This document shows positions 39,791-47,730 of a DNA stretch of 64,000 bases, piece by piece. The stretch's first letter is position 1. Each line of letters opens with the position of its first letter. A program made the translations under genes and the position numbers. This DNA comes from Pantoea ananatis LMG 2665 (GTDB lineage: Bacteria; Pseudomonadota; Gammaproteobacteria; Enterobacterales; Enterobacteriaceae), in assembly GCF_000710035.2 (NCBI RefSeq), contig NZ_JMJJ01000004.1:806001-870000 (forward strand), in the 5' to 3' direction. Below the pieces are notes generated by a model. That model was not told the origin of the DNA and did no database searches. It saw only the letters and a list, made by a program, of their open reading frames with translations.

Positions 39791-40882
39791 TTACAGCATT
39801 ATCGTCATCAGGTAACCAATAAACAGTGCCAGATGGGCCGCGCCATTCAGTACGTTGGTCCTGCCGGTTGAGAAGCTGATCTGGCACAGAATCAGTGACG
39901 CAATCATAATCACCATCTGCGGCGGCTCCAGGCCAAAGATCAGTTCCTGTCCGGTCAGGGTGGCGATGATGGAGACGGCGGGCACCGTCAGTGAAATGGT
40001 CGCCAGCACCGAGCCAAAGAACAGGTTCATGGCGCGCTGAACCTGATTCATCAATACAGCCCTTATCGCGCCCAGCCCTTCCGGCGAAAGAATCAATAAG
40101 GCCACCAGGAAACCGGTGAACTGCTTAGGTGCGTTCATCTCGCTCAGCAAATGCTCCAGCGGGTTGGCATTCATCTTGGTTACGGCAATGACCGCAATCA
40201 GATGGATAATCAGCCAGATAGCGTGCCAGACGCTGCTGTGGGCAGAAGGCTTACCGTGATGGGGATCGCCATCATCGCTTTCATCTTCGTGCTCGTAGAT
40301 AAACAGGCTCTGGTGCGTTTTGGTCTGAATCAACAAGAAAACGCCATACATTGCGGCAGAAATCGCAGCGATCAGCAGCGCCTGCGCCGTAGTGAAGTTT
40401 CCACCCGGCAGAGCATTCGGAAACACCAGAACCAGAATCGCCAACGGGAAAATGGCAATCAGATACTGTTTTACCCCAGCCAGATTCACATACTGAGTGG
40501 CAAATTTATTTCCACCCAGCAACAGCGCGAAGCCCACCAGACCGCCGGTCACAATCATGATGATGGAATAAAGCGTATCGCGCATCAGCGCCGGTGCCGC
40601 ATCGCCGGTGGCCATCAGCGCCGAAATCAGGCTGACCTCGAGGATCACCACAGAAAGACTGAGAATCAGCGAGCCATAGGGTTCACCCAGACGGTGAGCC
40701 AGAACGTCCGCATGGCGCACGACGCTGAAGGCGCTGCTGAGGATCGCCAACAGCGCCAGTAAGTTAATACCGACCACAACAGGCAGTGAGGTTTGTGCGC
40801 TAAAAAAATAGAGTATGCCCAGGGCAATAAGGGGAAGTATTAGTGAAAACTCTTTGTGACGTGTTTTTTCATGTGAAGGCAT
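39791..40882 (-). CDS. chaA: Sodium-potassium/proton antiporter ChaA
   Basis: A 363-residue inner-membrane cation/proton antiporter with about 11 helices in two inverted halves. The alpha-repeat acidic motifs are visible as VVILEVSLISALMATGD in the first half and LLILSPEGLGAIRA in the second. A cytoplasmic central loop has a charged His/Asp cluster (HEDESDDGDPHHGK), possibly a cation sensor. E. coli ChaA exports Na+, K+ and Ca2+ at alkaline pH. Same neighbourhood as E. coli, divergent from chaB. Confidence 0.95.
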   Translation of the reverse strand: MPSHEKTRHKEFSLILPLIALGILYFFSAQTSLPVVVGINLLALLAILSSAFSVVRHADVLAHRLGEPYGSLILSLSVVILEVSLISALMATGDAAPALMRDTLYSIIMIVTGGLVGFALLLGGNKFATQYVNLAGVKQYLIAIFPLAILVLVFPNALPGGNFTTAQALLIAAISAAMYGVFLLIQTKTHQSLFIYEHEDESDDGDPHHGKPSAHSSVWHAIWLIIHLIAVIAVTKMNANPLEHLLSEMNAPKQFTGFLVALLILSPEGLGAIRAVLMNQVQRAMNLFFGSVLATISLTVPAVSIIATLTGQELIFGLEPPQMVIMIASLILCQISFSTGRTNVLNGAAHLALFIGYLMTIML

Positions 40883-41247
40883 TCACCATCCTCTCTGCTG
40901 AATAAAAGGGGTAATTCATTTACCCATCATTACATTGAAACTTATAGGTTACGCAGTTTAACTTTTCAATCACAATGAATGTGAAAATTTACCGCTTTTT
41001 ACTTTCAGGCTTTTTTTGTTTGAAGGGCGAATAACTTTCGCTTATCGCACGTTTCCTCTGTGAAATCAGGCGTAAGAAGATGCAATTACCAGGGTTATCC
41101 TGGCATTTAGCCCCATAAAAGGTAGTGAAAGGGGGACATTAACCTGCCATTGAAGAGAAAAATCGCGGAAGGCACAATAAAACCCGGTTTGCATTTATGG
41201 CCATCTGCGCCAGACTTACTCATTCCCCTGTTAACTGAGGAGTGGCT
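40883..41247. other. Divergent control region between chaA and chaB
   Basis: AT-rich (40910-41050), with likely promoters for both sides, but no single -35/-10 pair was chosen. No gene is recognised; a minus-strand frame 41107-41553 runs antisense to chaB and looks like a shadow. Confidence 0.45.
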
Positions 41248-41478
41248 ATGCCCTACGATAAGCGAAGCGATCTTCCGGAGCCTGTTAAACGTGTTCTGCC
41301 TGCCCACGCGCAGGACATCTACCAGCAGGCTTTTAACCACGCATGGACAGAGTACAAAGACCCTGACGATCGCCGTGGGGATGAATCCCGTGAAGAGGTT
41401 GCACATAAGGTGGCCTGGGCCGCGGTGAAACATGAATATCAAAAAGGGGATGATGATAAATGGCATCCTAAAAAATAA
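41248..41478 (+). CDS. chaB: ChaB family protein
   Basis: A 76-residue acidic/basic small cytoplasmic protein: LPEPVKRVLPAHAQDIYQ, then EEVAHKVAWAAVKHEY and the DDDKWH end, the same as E. coli ChaB in length and pattern. Proposed regulator of ChaA, though proof is thin. ATG at 41248 with GGAG upstream; a GTG two codons earlier is less likely. Confidence 0.95.
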   Translation: MPYDKRSDLPEPVKRVLPAHAQDIYQQAFNHAWTEYKDPDDRRGDESREEVAHKVAWAAVKHEYQKGDDDKWHPKK

Positions 41479-41930
41479 CATCCGCTCAGCCGACGCGCTC
41501 ACCCATCCCGCCCCGAACGGGATGCTGTGTTTCTGCTTCAACGCCTGCCCCAATAATGATGTCGCCTGCCAACGCGGGCGCGGCAGCCTCCGCCGTTGTC
41601 CCTCATGAGCCCAATCCGATATTAACGAACTGTCGTATTTGTTTCGTATTTGTTATTAATAAAAAGCCGTTATTATCGTGTCCATAATCCACGATAACGA
41701 GCTGTTACATCTCAGCATTTTTTTAAAATAAGATTTTGGTATGTAATTAACCTTTCTTTTAATACCGCAATATAAGTAGATTTTTACTTTCTACTCCGAC
41801 TCTTGCTTGCAACTCATTGTGTTAATAATTAATGTCAGTTAAATGAACAGAGCGTGAATCAGTGAATGTTGAACGTCACAGAGCAGAGGAGCCACTTGCA
41901 CAGGATGTGATGAACGTTGAGGAGGTCGCA
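41479..41930. other. AT-rich intergenic region upstream of chaC
   Basis: No gene seen. It has a palindrome TTATCGTG (41673-41680)/CACGATAA (41690-41697) with a nine-base spacer, preceded by a direct repeat of TCGTATTTGTT near 41632-41655. The base composition drops sharply compared with neighbours. The palindrome could be an operator for chaC; no regulator is identified. Confidence 0.4.
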
Positions 41931-42605
41931 TTGCTAACCCGGGAATTCTTATTAAAAGCAGATTGTAAAACGTCATTTGGTGATATCGAGGAAACACTCC
42001 TGTGGAGTTGTGAACAGCGTGCAGCATCGCTGGCAGCAACCCTGGCGTGTCGGCCCGATCACAGCCCGGTATGGATCTTCGGCTACGGTTCGCTGATGTG
42101 GAACCCGGTATTTGAGGCAGACGAGGTGGCATCGGCGTCACTGGACGGCTGGCATCGGGCATTCTGTTTACGCCTCACGGCAGGACGCGGCACGGCTGCA
42201 CATCCGGGCCGCATGCTGGCGCTGAAAGAGGGCGGAATGACCCAAGGGCTGGCCTTTCGTCTGCCGGAAGCGCGCCTGCACGACGAGCTGGCGCTGCTGT
42301 GGAAGCGAGAAATGATTACCGGCTGCTACCTGCCGACCTGGTGTGAACTTTCACTGGAAGACGGCCGCCGCGTGACCGCGCTGGTGTTTATTATGGATCC
42401 GCGTCACCCGCTGTATGAGGATGACACCTGTCCGCAGGCCGTTGCGCCATTGATTGCCGCGGCTACCGGGCCGCTGGGGTCGAATGCCCAGTACTTGTTC
42501 TCGCTGGAAGCCGAGCTGACCCGGCGCGGGATGGAGGAGGAAGACCTGATCCGTCTGGCGCACCAGGTACGTGCGTTGCAACAAGACTGGCTGAAACAGG
42601 CCTGA
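41931..42605 (+). CDS. chaC: Glutathione-specific gamma-glutamylcyclotransferase
   Basis: A 224-residue enzyme that splits glutathione into 5-oxoproline and Cys-Gly. The substrate loop is WIFGYGSLMWNP and the catalytic glutamate lies in LLWKREMITGCYLPTW. The start is taken as the TTG at 41931, preceded by GGAGG at 41921-41925, because this gives LTREFLLKADCKT, collinear with E. coli ChaC. In-frame alternatives are ATG 41910 and GTG 41862, which add 7 or 23 residues. The enzyme is separated from chaB by 450 bases. Confidence 0.9.
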   Translation: MLTREFLLKADCKTSFGDIEETLLWSCEQRAASLAATLACRPDHSPVWIFGYGSLMWNPVFEADEVASASLDGWHRAFCLRLTAGRGTAAHPGRMLALKEGGMTQGLAFRLPEARLHDELALLWKREMITGCYLPTWCELSLEDGRRVTALVFIMDPRHPLYEDDTCPQAVAPLIAAATGPLGSNAQYLFSLEAELTRRGMEEEDLIRLAHQVRALQQDWLKQA

Positions 42606-42665
42606 GACAGTAAATCCTTGAGCAAAACGGGCAGCCAGGCTGCCCTTATCCTGTATTGCCGCGCA

Positions 42666-44078
42666 CTAATTGGTGGGATTAATCAGCCAGGTGCCGGGTT
42701 TATCGATCACCAGTGACTGACTGCGCAGCCTGTTACCGGCGCGTACGTCAATGCGGTACTGCCCGGCGGCCAGGTTTAGCACCGCAAAACCGTTGCTGCT
42801 GGCACGTACTGCAACGGGCTGGCCGTTCAGTACCACCTGCTCGTCGTTGGTGAGCTTAAGGTAAACCATCGCCAGCCCGGCAGGCACAGTGCCCGTTACG
42901 GCGCCCGATGATGACGGGCCCTTATTGACGAGGGACGCCGCAGGCGCGCGCGAATTCTCAATCCAGACCACCACCGCAACGGCAATCAGCGCCACAGCGG
43001 CCAGTGCCACTAATCCTGGCGACAGACGACGGACGTTACGTCCGGTCACGGGTTCTGCCGCCGTGGCACCATGATTCATTGCTAACACGACCGGTGGCGC
43101 GGTATCGGCTGAGGCGGCCTCGCTGTTATTCTGCTCGTCGTTACGCTGTTGCAGGCTGTTCACTACCGCCTCAACGTCGCTAACCGGCAAATCAATTAAC
43201 GCGGCAAACTCATCGATATTCTGCGGGCGATCGTGGGGCTTCATCATCAGCGCGCAGTCAATCGCGTGCAGCAGCGGCAGCGAGTAACCTGCCGGTTTGC
43301 GCGTGACCAGCGGCAGGTAGTTATCTTCAATGCAGCGCACCACGCTGACCGGCGGCGGGGCACCTGTAATCAGCGTATGTAATACGGCGCCCAGGGCATA
43401 AATATCCGTCCACGGCCCTTGTTCGCTTTCACCTTCTTCGCTGTACTGCTCAATCGGTGCAAACCCCGGCTTGAGCATGATTTCGGTTTCGTCGGACAGG
43501 TTGCCAATTTCTTTACGGGCGGAGCCAAAGTCGAGCAGGACCGGCAGCTGATTTTCCTGAATCTGGATGTTGTCCAGCGAGATATCGCGATGCAGATAGC
43601 CAGCCTGATGAATGGTGTTAATCGCCCCTAACAGCGGCGGCAGCAGGCGGCGAATCCAGGCTTCTGAAATCGCCTCATGGCTGGTGATCTGCCACTCTTT
43701 CAACGTCATGCCGTTGTAGTAGAGCGTTCCCATATAGGCGGTGCCGTTCTGTTCCCAGAAACGCAGAACGTGCAGCAGGCCGGGATGGTTAAAGCGCGCC
43801 AGCAGTCGGGCTTCCTGAATAAAACTGTTCAGACCGGCGTTAAACAGCTTTTGAAAGCGTTCACCGCGCAGCTCCAGCGATAAGTCTTGTGTTCTGACCG
43901 CCAGCGACACAGGCATGTACTCTTTGATCGCAATGGTGCGTTCAAGTTGATGATCCCATGCGCGATAAACAATGCCGAAACCGCCGCCGCCAATCACCTC
44001 TTTAATTTCGAACTCGTTAAAACGATATCCGTCAGGTAAGGCATTCGGTATTGTTTTCTGACTGTCATTAGCCGACAT
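42666..44078 (-). CDS. ppkA: Membrane Ser/Thr protein kinase, PpkA-like
   Basis: A 470-residue kinase, last gene of the type VI-like operon. Residues 25-295 form a Hanks-type kinase: Gly loop GGGGFGIVYRA (30-40), Lys52 in AIKEYMP, catalytic HRDISLDN (163-170) and DFG (183-185), so it should be active. A single helix at 354-373 (LVALAAVALIAVAVVVW) follows, then a ~95-residue periplasmic tail resembling a PEGA domain. In type VI systems PpkA phosphorylates the FHA protein to trigger assembly and is opposed by PppA; both partners are in this operon. Confidence 0.9.
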   Translation of the reverse strand: MSANDSQKTIPNALPDGYRFNEFEIKEVIGGGGFGIVYRAWDHQLERTIAIKEYMPVSLAVRTQDLSLELRGERFQKLFNAGLNSFIQEARLLARFNHPGLLHVLRFWEQNGTAYMGTLYYNGMTLKEWQITSHEAISEAWIRRLLPPLLGAINTIHQAGYLHRDISLDNIQIQENQLPVLLDFGSARKEIGNLSDETEIMLKPGFAPIEQYSEEGESEQGPWTDIYALGAVLHTLITGAPPPVSVVRCIEDNYLPLVTRKPAGYSLPLLHAIDCALMMKPHDRPQNIDEFAALIDLPVSDVEAVVNSLQQRNDEQNNSEAASADTAPPVVLAMNHGATAAEPVTGRNVRRLSPGLVALAAVALIAVAVVVWIENSRAPAASLVNKGPSSSGAVTGTVPAGLAMVYLKLTNDEQVVLNGQPVAVRASSNGFAVLNLAAGQYRIDVRAGNRLRSQSLVIDKPGTWLINPTN

Positions 44079-44122
44079 AATAGACTCTCTGAACGGGGCC
44101 TGCTTGTCAGGCTACGCGGTAA

Positions 44123-45070
44123 TTAATTGATGTTACGCCATGCACCTGCGCCAGGATCGACCCGATCCGCGCGCAAGGCATCGACAAGTAACACATTCAC
44201 TTTTTGCGACGACGTAAAACCGGTTGCCCAGCGGCTGCGCAGGGTGCTGATGCGCGAGGCCAGCGCGGTGGTATCCTGCTGTGTCGTCGCCTGATCGGCT
44301 TTGATCAATAAGGTTCCGTCAAAGCGCCACAGATGCTGCTGTTCATCAAAGGGCAATACAATCCAGCTGTCTGGCGCATCGGATCGGGCCAAAATCATAC
44401 GCTGTTTATTCACATCCACAATTTGCAGGCGTTGGTCGGTGAGCGTCAGGTTGGCAAGGGGATAACCCTGGTAAAAACTGACCGCAACCGTCTGTGACTG
44501 CGCGCCACCGCTCAGGGTTATTTCACTTTTGCCTTCCAGCCAGCCCTCAGATGAGCACTGCTGTTTACCTTTTTCGGGCACAAATATCGACAGTCCACGC
44601 TCGTCCCACGCGGTGCGGAAACGGCAGCCGTTCGGTAAAGCGAAATGCTGCAGCGGCGTGTTGTCTGCCGGACGCGACGGACTGGCTGCGCTGGCCCGTG
44701 GTGCCGGGGCGGCTGCATCGGTATTCACGATCATTCGCCAGTTCTGCAGCTTGCTGGCGCTGCCGGTCGCCAGCACCTTGCCCTCGCCGTTCATCATCTG
44801 CCAGGGCAAGACGTCCAGTTCGTTACACTGGTTGGCTAATAGCGTACCCACGCGCGGCAGAAAGGATTTTAAAATCGCTGAATCCTGGTCTTTGCCCGAT
44901 ACGATACGGATCGGTAGCGTTTCCTGGCACCAGTCATCAGGCGTTTTGCCCGCAACATTGTCAATGTACACTTCCAGTTCAAGACTGGGTGAATACACCA
45001 CACGATAATTTTCCGCCTGCGCAGCAAAGGCCATAAACAACGTGGCTATAGCGGGCAACCACAATTTCAT
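44123..45070 (-). CDS. Periplasmic protein of unknown function in the type VI-like operon
   Basis: A 315-residue protein with a clear Sec signal peptide (MKLWLPAIATLFMAFAAQA, cleavage after AQA). The mature part is beta-rich with Cys residues at about 48, 83, 149 and 172 that could form disulfides, and a Ser/Ala/Pro-rich linker at about 125-138 that divides it into two domains. No family recognised. It lies between the PP2C and kinase genes with short gaps (13 and 44 bases), so it probably works with the kinase's periplasmic domain. A link to TagQ/TagR-like upstream signalling is only a guess. Confidence 0.75.
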   Translation of the reverse strand: MKLWLPAIATLFMAFAAQAENYRVVYSPSLELEVYIDNVAGKTPDDWCQETLPIRIVSGKDQDSAILKSFLPRVGTLLANQCNELDVLPWQMMNGEGKVLATGSASKLQNWRMIVNTDAAAPAPRASAASPSRPADNTPLQHFALPNGCRFRTAWDERGLSIFVPEKGKQQCSSEGWLEGKSEITLSGGAQSQTVAVSFYQGYPLANLTLTDQRLQIVDVNKQRMILARSDAPDSWIVLPFDEQQHLWRFDGTLLIKADQATTQQDTTALASRISTLRSRWATGFTSSQKVNVLLVDALRADRVDPGAGAWRNIN

Positions 45071-45083
45071 AGAGTTCCTTTAA

Positions 45084-45860
45084 TCAATAGCCTGAGGGCA
45101 GAAAACGTGCTGAGTCAGCCAGCGTGTAGAGCAGGGTGGCATCCTGCGGCTCACCAATCCACACCGCCAGGGCGCTGAGGTTGTCTTTTTTTACGTCTCG
45201 GCTCACCGCCTGCGCCATTAACGTCAGCCACTCATCACAGTCATTGACCATGCGCAAAGCCTGTTCCATTTCCGTGGTGGTCAGATTCAGCCAGAAACCG
45301 TCGCTACAGACTAAAAACGCATCCCCATCTTCCAGCAAAATTTCGTCAGCGAAGGTCACGGGATGAGCGGGTTCTATGCCGAGCGCATTATAGAGTAAAT
45401 TACTGTTAATTCCGGTATTTTCATAGCCCGCATCGCTCAACTTTTGCGCCAGGCTGTGGTCGCGGGTCACCTCATTCAGCACCCCGTGACGAAAGTGATA
45501 AACCCTGCTGTCACCTGCGTGCGCCCACCATGCGCGCTGTCGGGTGCGGTCGATAAACAGGCCCGCAAGCGTGGTGCACATGGTGGAAAAATTCGGATTA
45601 TTACCCTGGGCCATTTCAAGTATTGAACGGCACTTTTCCACCGCCTGATGCGTCACGGCGGGGGTAACCTGCTCGCAATCCTGCAATTGTTCAATCAGCA
45701 CATCGCATACCAGCTGTGCGGCCTGATCGCCGCCGGGCAGGCCAGCCACGCCGTCACACACGACAAAGCAGGCTTTGCGCGCATCCAGTATCACACCGGT
45801 TCGATCCTGATTCTCATCGCGCAGCCCCTGCTGACAATGACTGGCAAAGGCAATATTCAT
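45084..45860 (-). CDS. pppA: PP2C-family protein phosphatase, PppA-like
   Basis: A 258-residue metal-dependent Ser/Thr phosphatase. All PP2C motifs are present: CDGVAGLPGGDQAA, WAHAGDSRVYHFR, FLVCSDGFW and KKDNLSALAV, so the two-metal aspartates are intact. In type VI systems PppA removes the phosphate put on Fha by PpkA. Its ATG overlaps the fha stop by four bases. Confidence 0.92.
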   Translation of the reverse strand: MNIAFASHCQQGLRDENQDRTGVILDARKACFVVCDGVAGLPGGDQAAQLVCDVLIEQLQDCEQVTPAVTHQAVEKCRSILEMAQGNNPNFSTMCTTLAGLFIDRTRQRAWWAHAGDSRVYHFRHGVLNEVTRDHSLAQKLSDAGYENTGINSNLLYNALGIEPAHPVTFADEILLEDGDAFLVCSDGFWLNLTTTEMEQALRMVNDCDEWLTLMAQAVSRDVKKDNLSALAVWIGEPQDATLLYTLADSARFLPSGY

Positions 45861-46984
45861 GCGTCGTCCGTGCGCGTCTGGGAGTCTTTATACTGATTGA
45901 CCTCCATGTCGTAGGCATGCAGGAAGGCTTCCCCAAAGAGCGTATGAAAATCGTCTTCGATCTCGCCAGCGGTGCGTTGGTAGCGACGAGTAAAATAGTC
46001 CCACAGGGCGGCTTTCTTAAAGGACGAGAACGGGGTTTTGGATACGGCACCGTCAGCGCGCGCCTGCTCCTCCAGTCCCTGAGGATTAAACGACTGCAGC
46101 ATCGCGGCGATAATCGCGCGGATCCCGGCAATCATGCCCAGCTGGTGCGCCTGCAGATCGACCAGCGCATCGCGCACGGCCTGCTCGGGCTGCATAAAAC
46201 CCGGCATCTGGCTCTGGTACATCTGCATCAGAACCGTTTTGCCTGAAGGCAGGATTTTGAACGGATTATTTGCCTCGTTCAGGATCATCGTCATTTCGGC
46301 TTTCACGCCACGTTTCAGAATGGAACGTGATGACAGCAGGGCAACCGTCCCCTGCGAGAACAGGCTCAACATTCTGCCCGTGGTGCGCATTTGCTCTTCG
46401 CTGATAGCCGTATTATGGCCGTTATTAAGGCCCATGCCGTCGAGCAGGGCCGCCACCAGTTTGTCCTGCTCCACTCCAGCGGCGAAGGGTACGTGAAAAG
46501 TTTCGCTGGTCTGGGGATCAATGGCCAGCCTCGCGTCGCCGCGCCGTTCCGGCCGCTTCACTACAGGCTCTTCCACCACTTCCTCTACGTCGGCATGGTC
46601 GGGAATATACAGCGGATTCGTTCGCGTCGCGGCATCGGTAAAAAACGCCAGGGGATCGCTGTTTACGCCGTGAACTGCCGGATCGCGCACGTCGATGGCG
46701 TAGTCACCAATGCGCAGGGCGTCGCCGTGCTTCAGGCGCACCTGCACGCCACGCTTCAGCGCCACACCGTTATGTTCAACAGGCGTGACGCTGCCTTGAT
46801 TGGTCAGACGGCATTCGCCTTCGCCTGACAGGTGCACCAGCGCCTGCAGGCGGGAAATAGAACGGGCTTCATCCGGTAGCACCAGGTCGTTATCCTGGCT
46901 GCGGCCAATCGTGCCGCCGGGGGGATGAAAGGTGACGGTTTTCACCGGAACATCAGACGTGCATTGAACGATGGTAAATTGCAT
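45857..46984 (-). CDS. tagH: FHA-domain type VI protein (TagH/Fha)
   Basis: A 375-residue protein. Residues about 15-95 form a forkhead-associated phosphothreonine-binding domain (GRSQDNDLVLPDEARSISRLQALVHL, with Arg-Ser). Residues about 190-370 form the type VI TagH C-terminal domain (EEQMRTTGRMLSLFSQGTVALL, FKILPSGKTVLMQMY, AFLHAYDMEVNQYK). Fha is the substrate of PpkA and recruits the membrane complex. ATG; coupled to pppA by overlap. Confidence 0.92.
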   Translation of the reverse strand: MQFTIVQCTSDVPVKTVTFHPPGGTIGRSQDNDLVLPDEARSISRLQALVHLSGEGECRLTNQGSVTPVEHNGVALKRGVQVRLKHGDALRIGDYAIDVRDPAVHGVNSDPLAFFTDAATRTNPLYIPDHADVEEVVEEPVVKRPERRGDARLAIDPQTSETFHVPFAAGVEQDKLVAALLDGMGLNNGHNTAISEEQMRTTGRMLSLFSQGTVALLSSRSILKRGVKAEMTMILNEANNPFKILPSGKTVLMQMYQSQMPGFMQPEQAVRDALVDLQAHQLGMIAGIRAIIAAMLQSFNPQGLEEQARADGAVSKTPFSSFKKAALWDYFTRRYQRTAGEIEDDFHTLFGEAFLHAYDMEVNQYKDSQTRTDDA

Positions 46985-47018
46985 GAGTTATCCCGTCAGT
47001 GAGGACAGTAGCAACGCC

Positions 47019-47723
47019 TCACTCAAACATCGGTGGATAGAGGCCATTGCGACCCGGCTGTGCACCTGCCGCCGGATTAAACAGTAATGAGAACAGTTCG
47101 GGGGTGAGGTTGCCGCTATGCTTGTGCGTGGCATGAACGAAACCGTCACTGCGATTGCTCCACCAGTAACTAATATGTTGCTGAGGGTCGAAACGTTCAG
47201 CAACGTCCTGCCAGCTCAGGGTGCAAGGTAAATCCTGGAAACCGATTACATCCATGATATCGGAGTGCTGCTGTACCGGGATCATCAGCGGCGTCATGGT
47301 CTGGATCGCCTGTTCCAGCTGTGCCGGACTCTGCTGCTGCGTCACGGCGTTCAACAGTGTCGCGCCCAGATCCCGATACCAGTCGCCCGAAATCGTTAAC
47401 TGTGCCGGATGCCACTGGGCCAGGGGGAAACTCAGCAGCGCCAGCAGTGGCCAGGCACGGCCTACCCGATCGCAGGAGGGCAGCAGGCAACCCATTTGCA
47501 CCTGATTGCGTATTGGGGTGATCGGTAACACAAAATTCCAGACCGGGGCGCGCAGGAAGTCGGCGCTCACCGCATCATCCTGATGATGCCAGTGCACCAG
47601 ACCTTGCTGAAACCAGTGGTTCCAGGGCGCAATCAGCTGCTCGGTTAACCGATGATGCAAAAAGTCCCCCGTGGAGGGTAATTTACCGTACCAGCCAGGG
47701 GCCAGAGAGACAGGCATGTTCAC
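47019..47723 (-). CDS. tagF: Type VI-associated protein TagF
   Basis: A 234-residue protein. APGWYGKLPSTGDFLHHRL is the diagnostic TagF (DUF2094) start, with PVWNFVLP and GRAWPLLALL further in. TagF is a post-translational repressor that acts on Fha. It follows tssM by eight bases and precedes fha by 35 in the same operon. Confidence 0.92.
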   Translation of the reverse strand: MNMPVSLAPGWYGKLPSTGDFLHHRLTEQLIAPWNHWFQQGLVHWHHQDDAVSADFLRAPVWNFVLPITPIRNQVQMGCLLPSCDRVGRAWPLLALLSFPLAQWHPAQLTISGDWYRDLGATLLNAVTQQQSPAQLEQAIQTMTPLMIPVQQHSDIMDVIGFQDLPCTLSWQDVAERFDPQQHISYWWSNRSDGFVHATHKHSGNLTPELFSLLFNPAAGAQPGRNGLYPPMFE

Positions 47724-47730
47724 CTCGCTA

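Noticed and set aside
41862..41930. GTG start of chaC at 41862
   Set aside because: It adds 23 residues not seen in E. coli ChaC, while the TTG at 41931 has GGAGG in front; kept only as an alternative.
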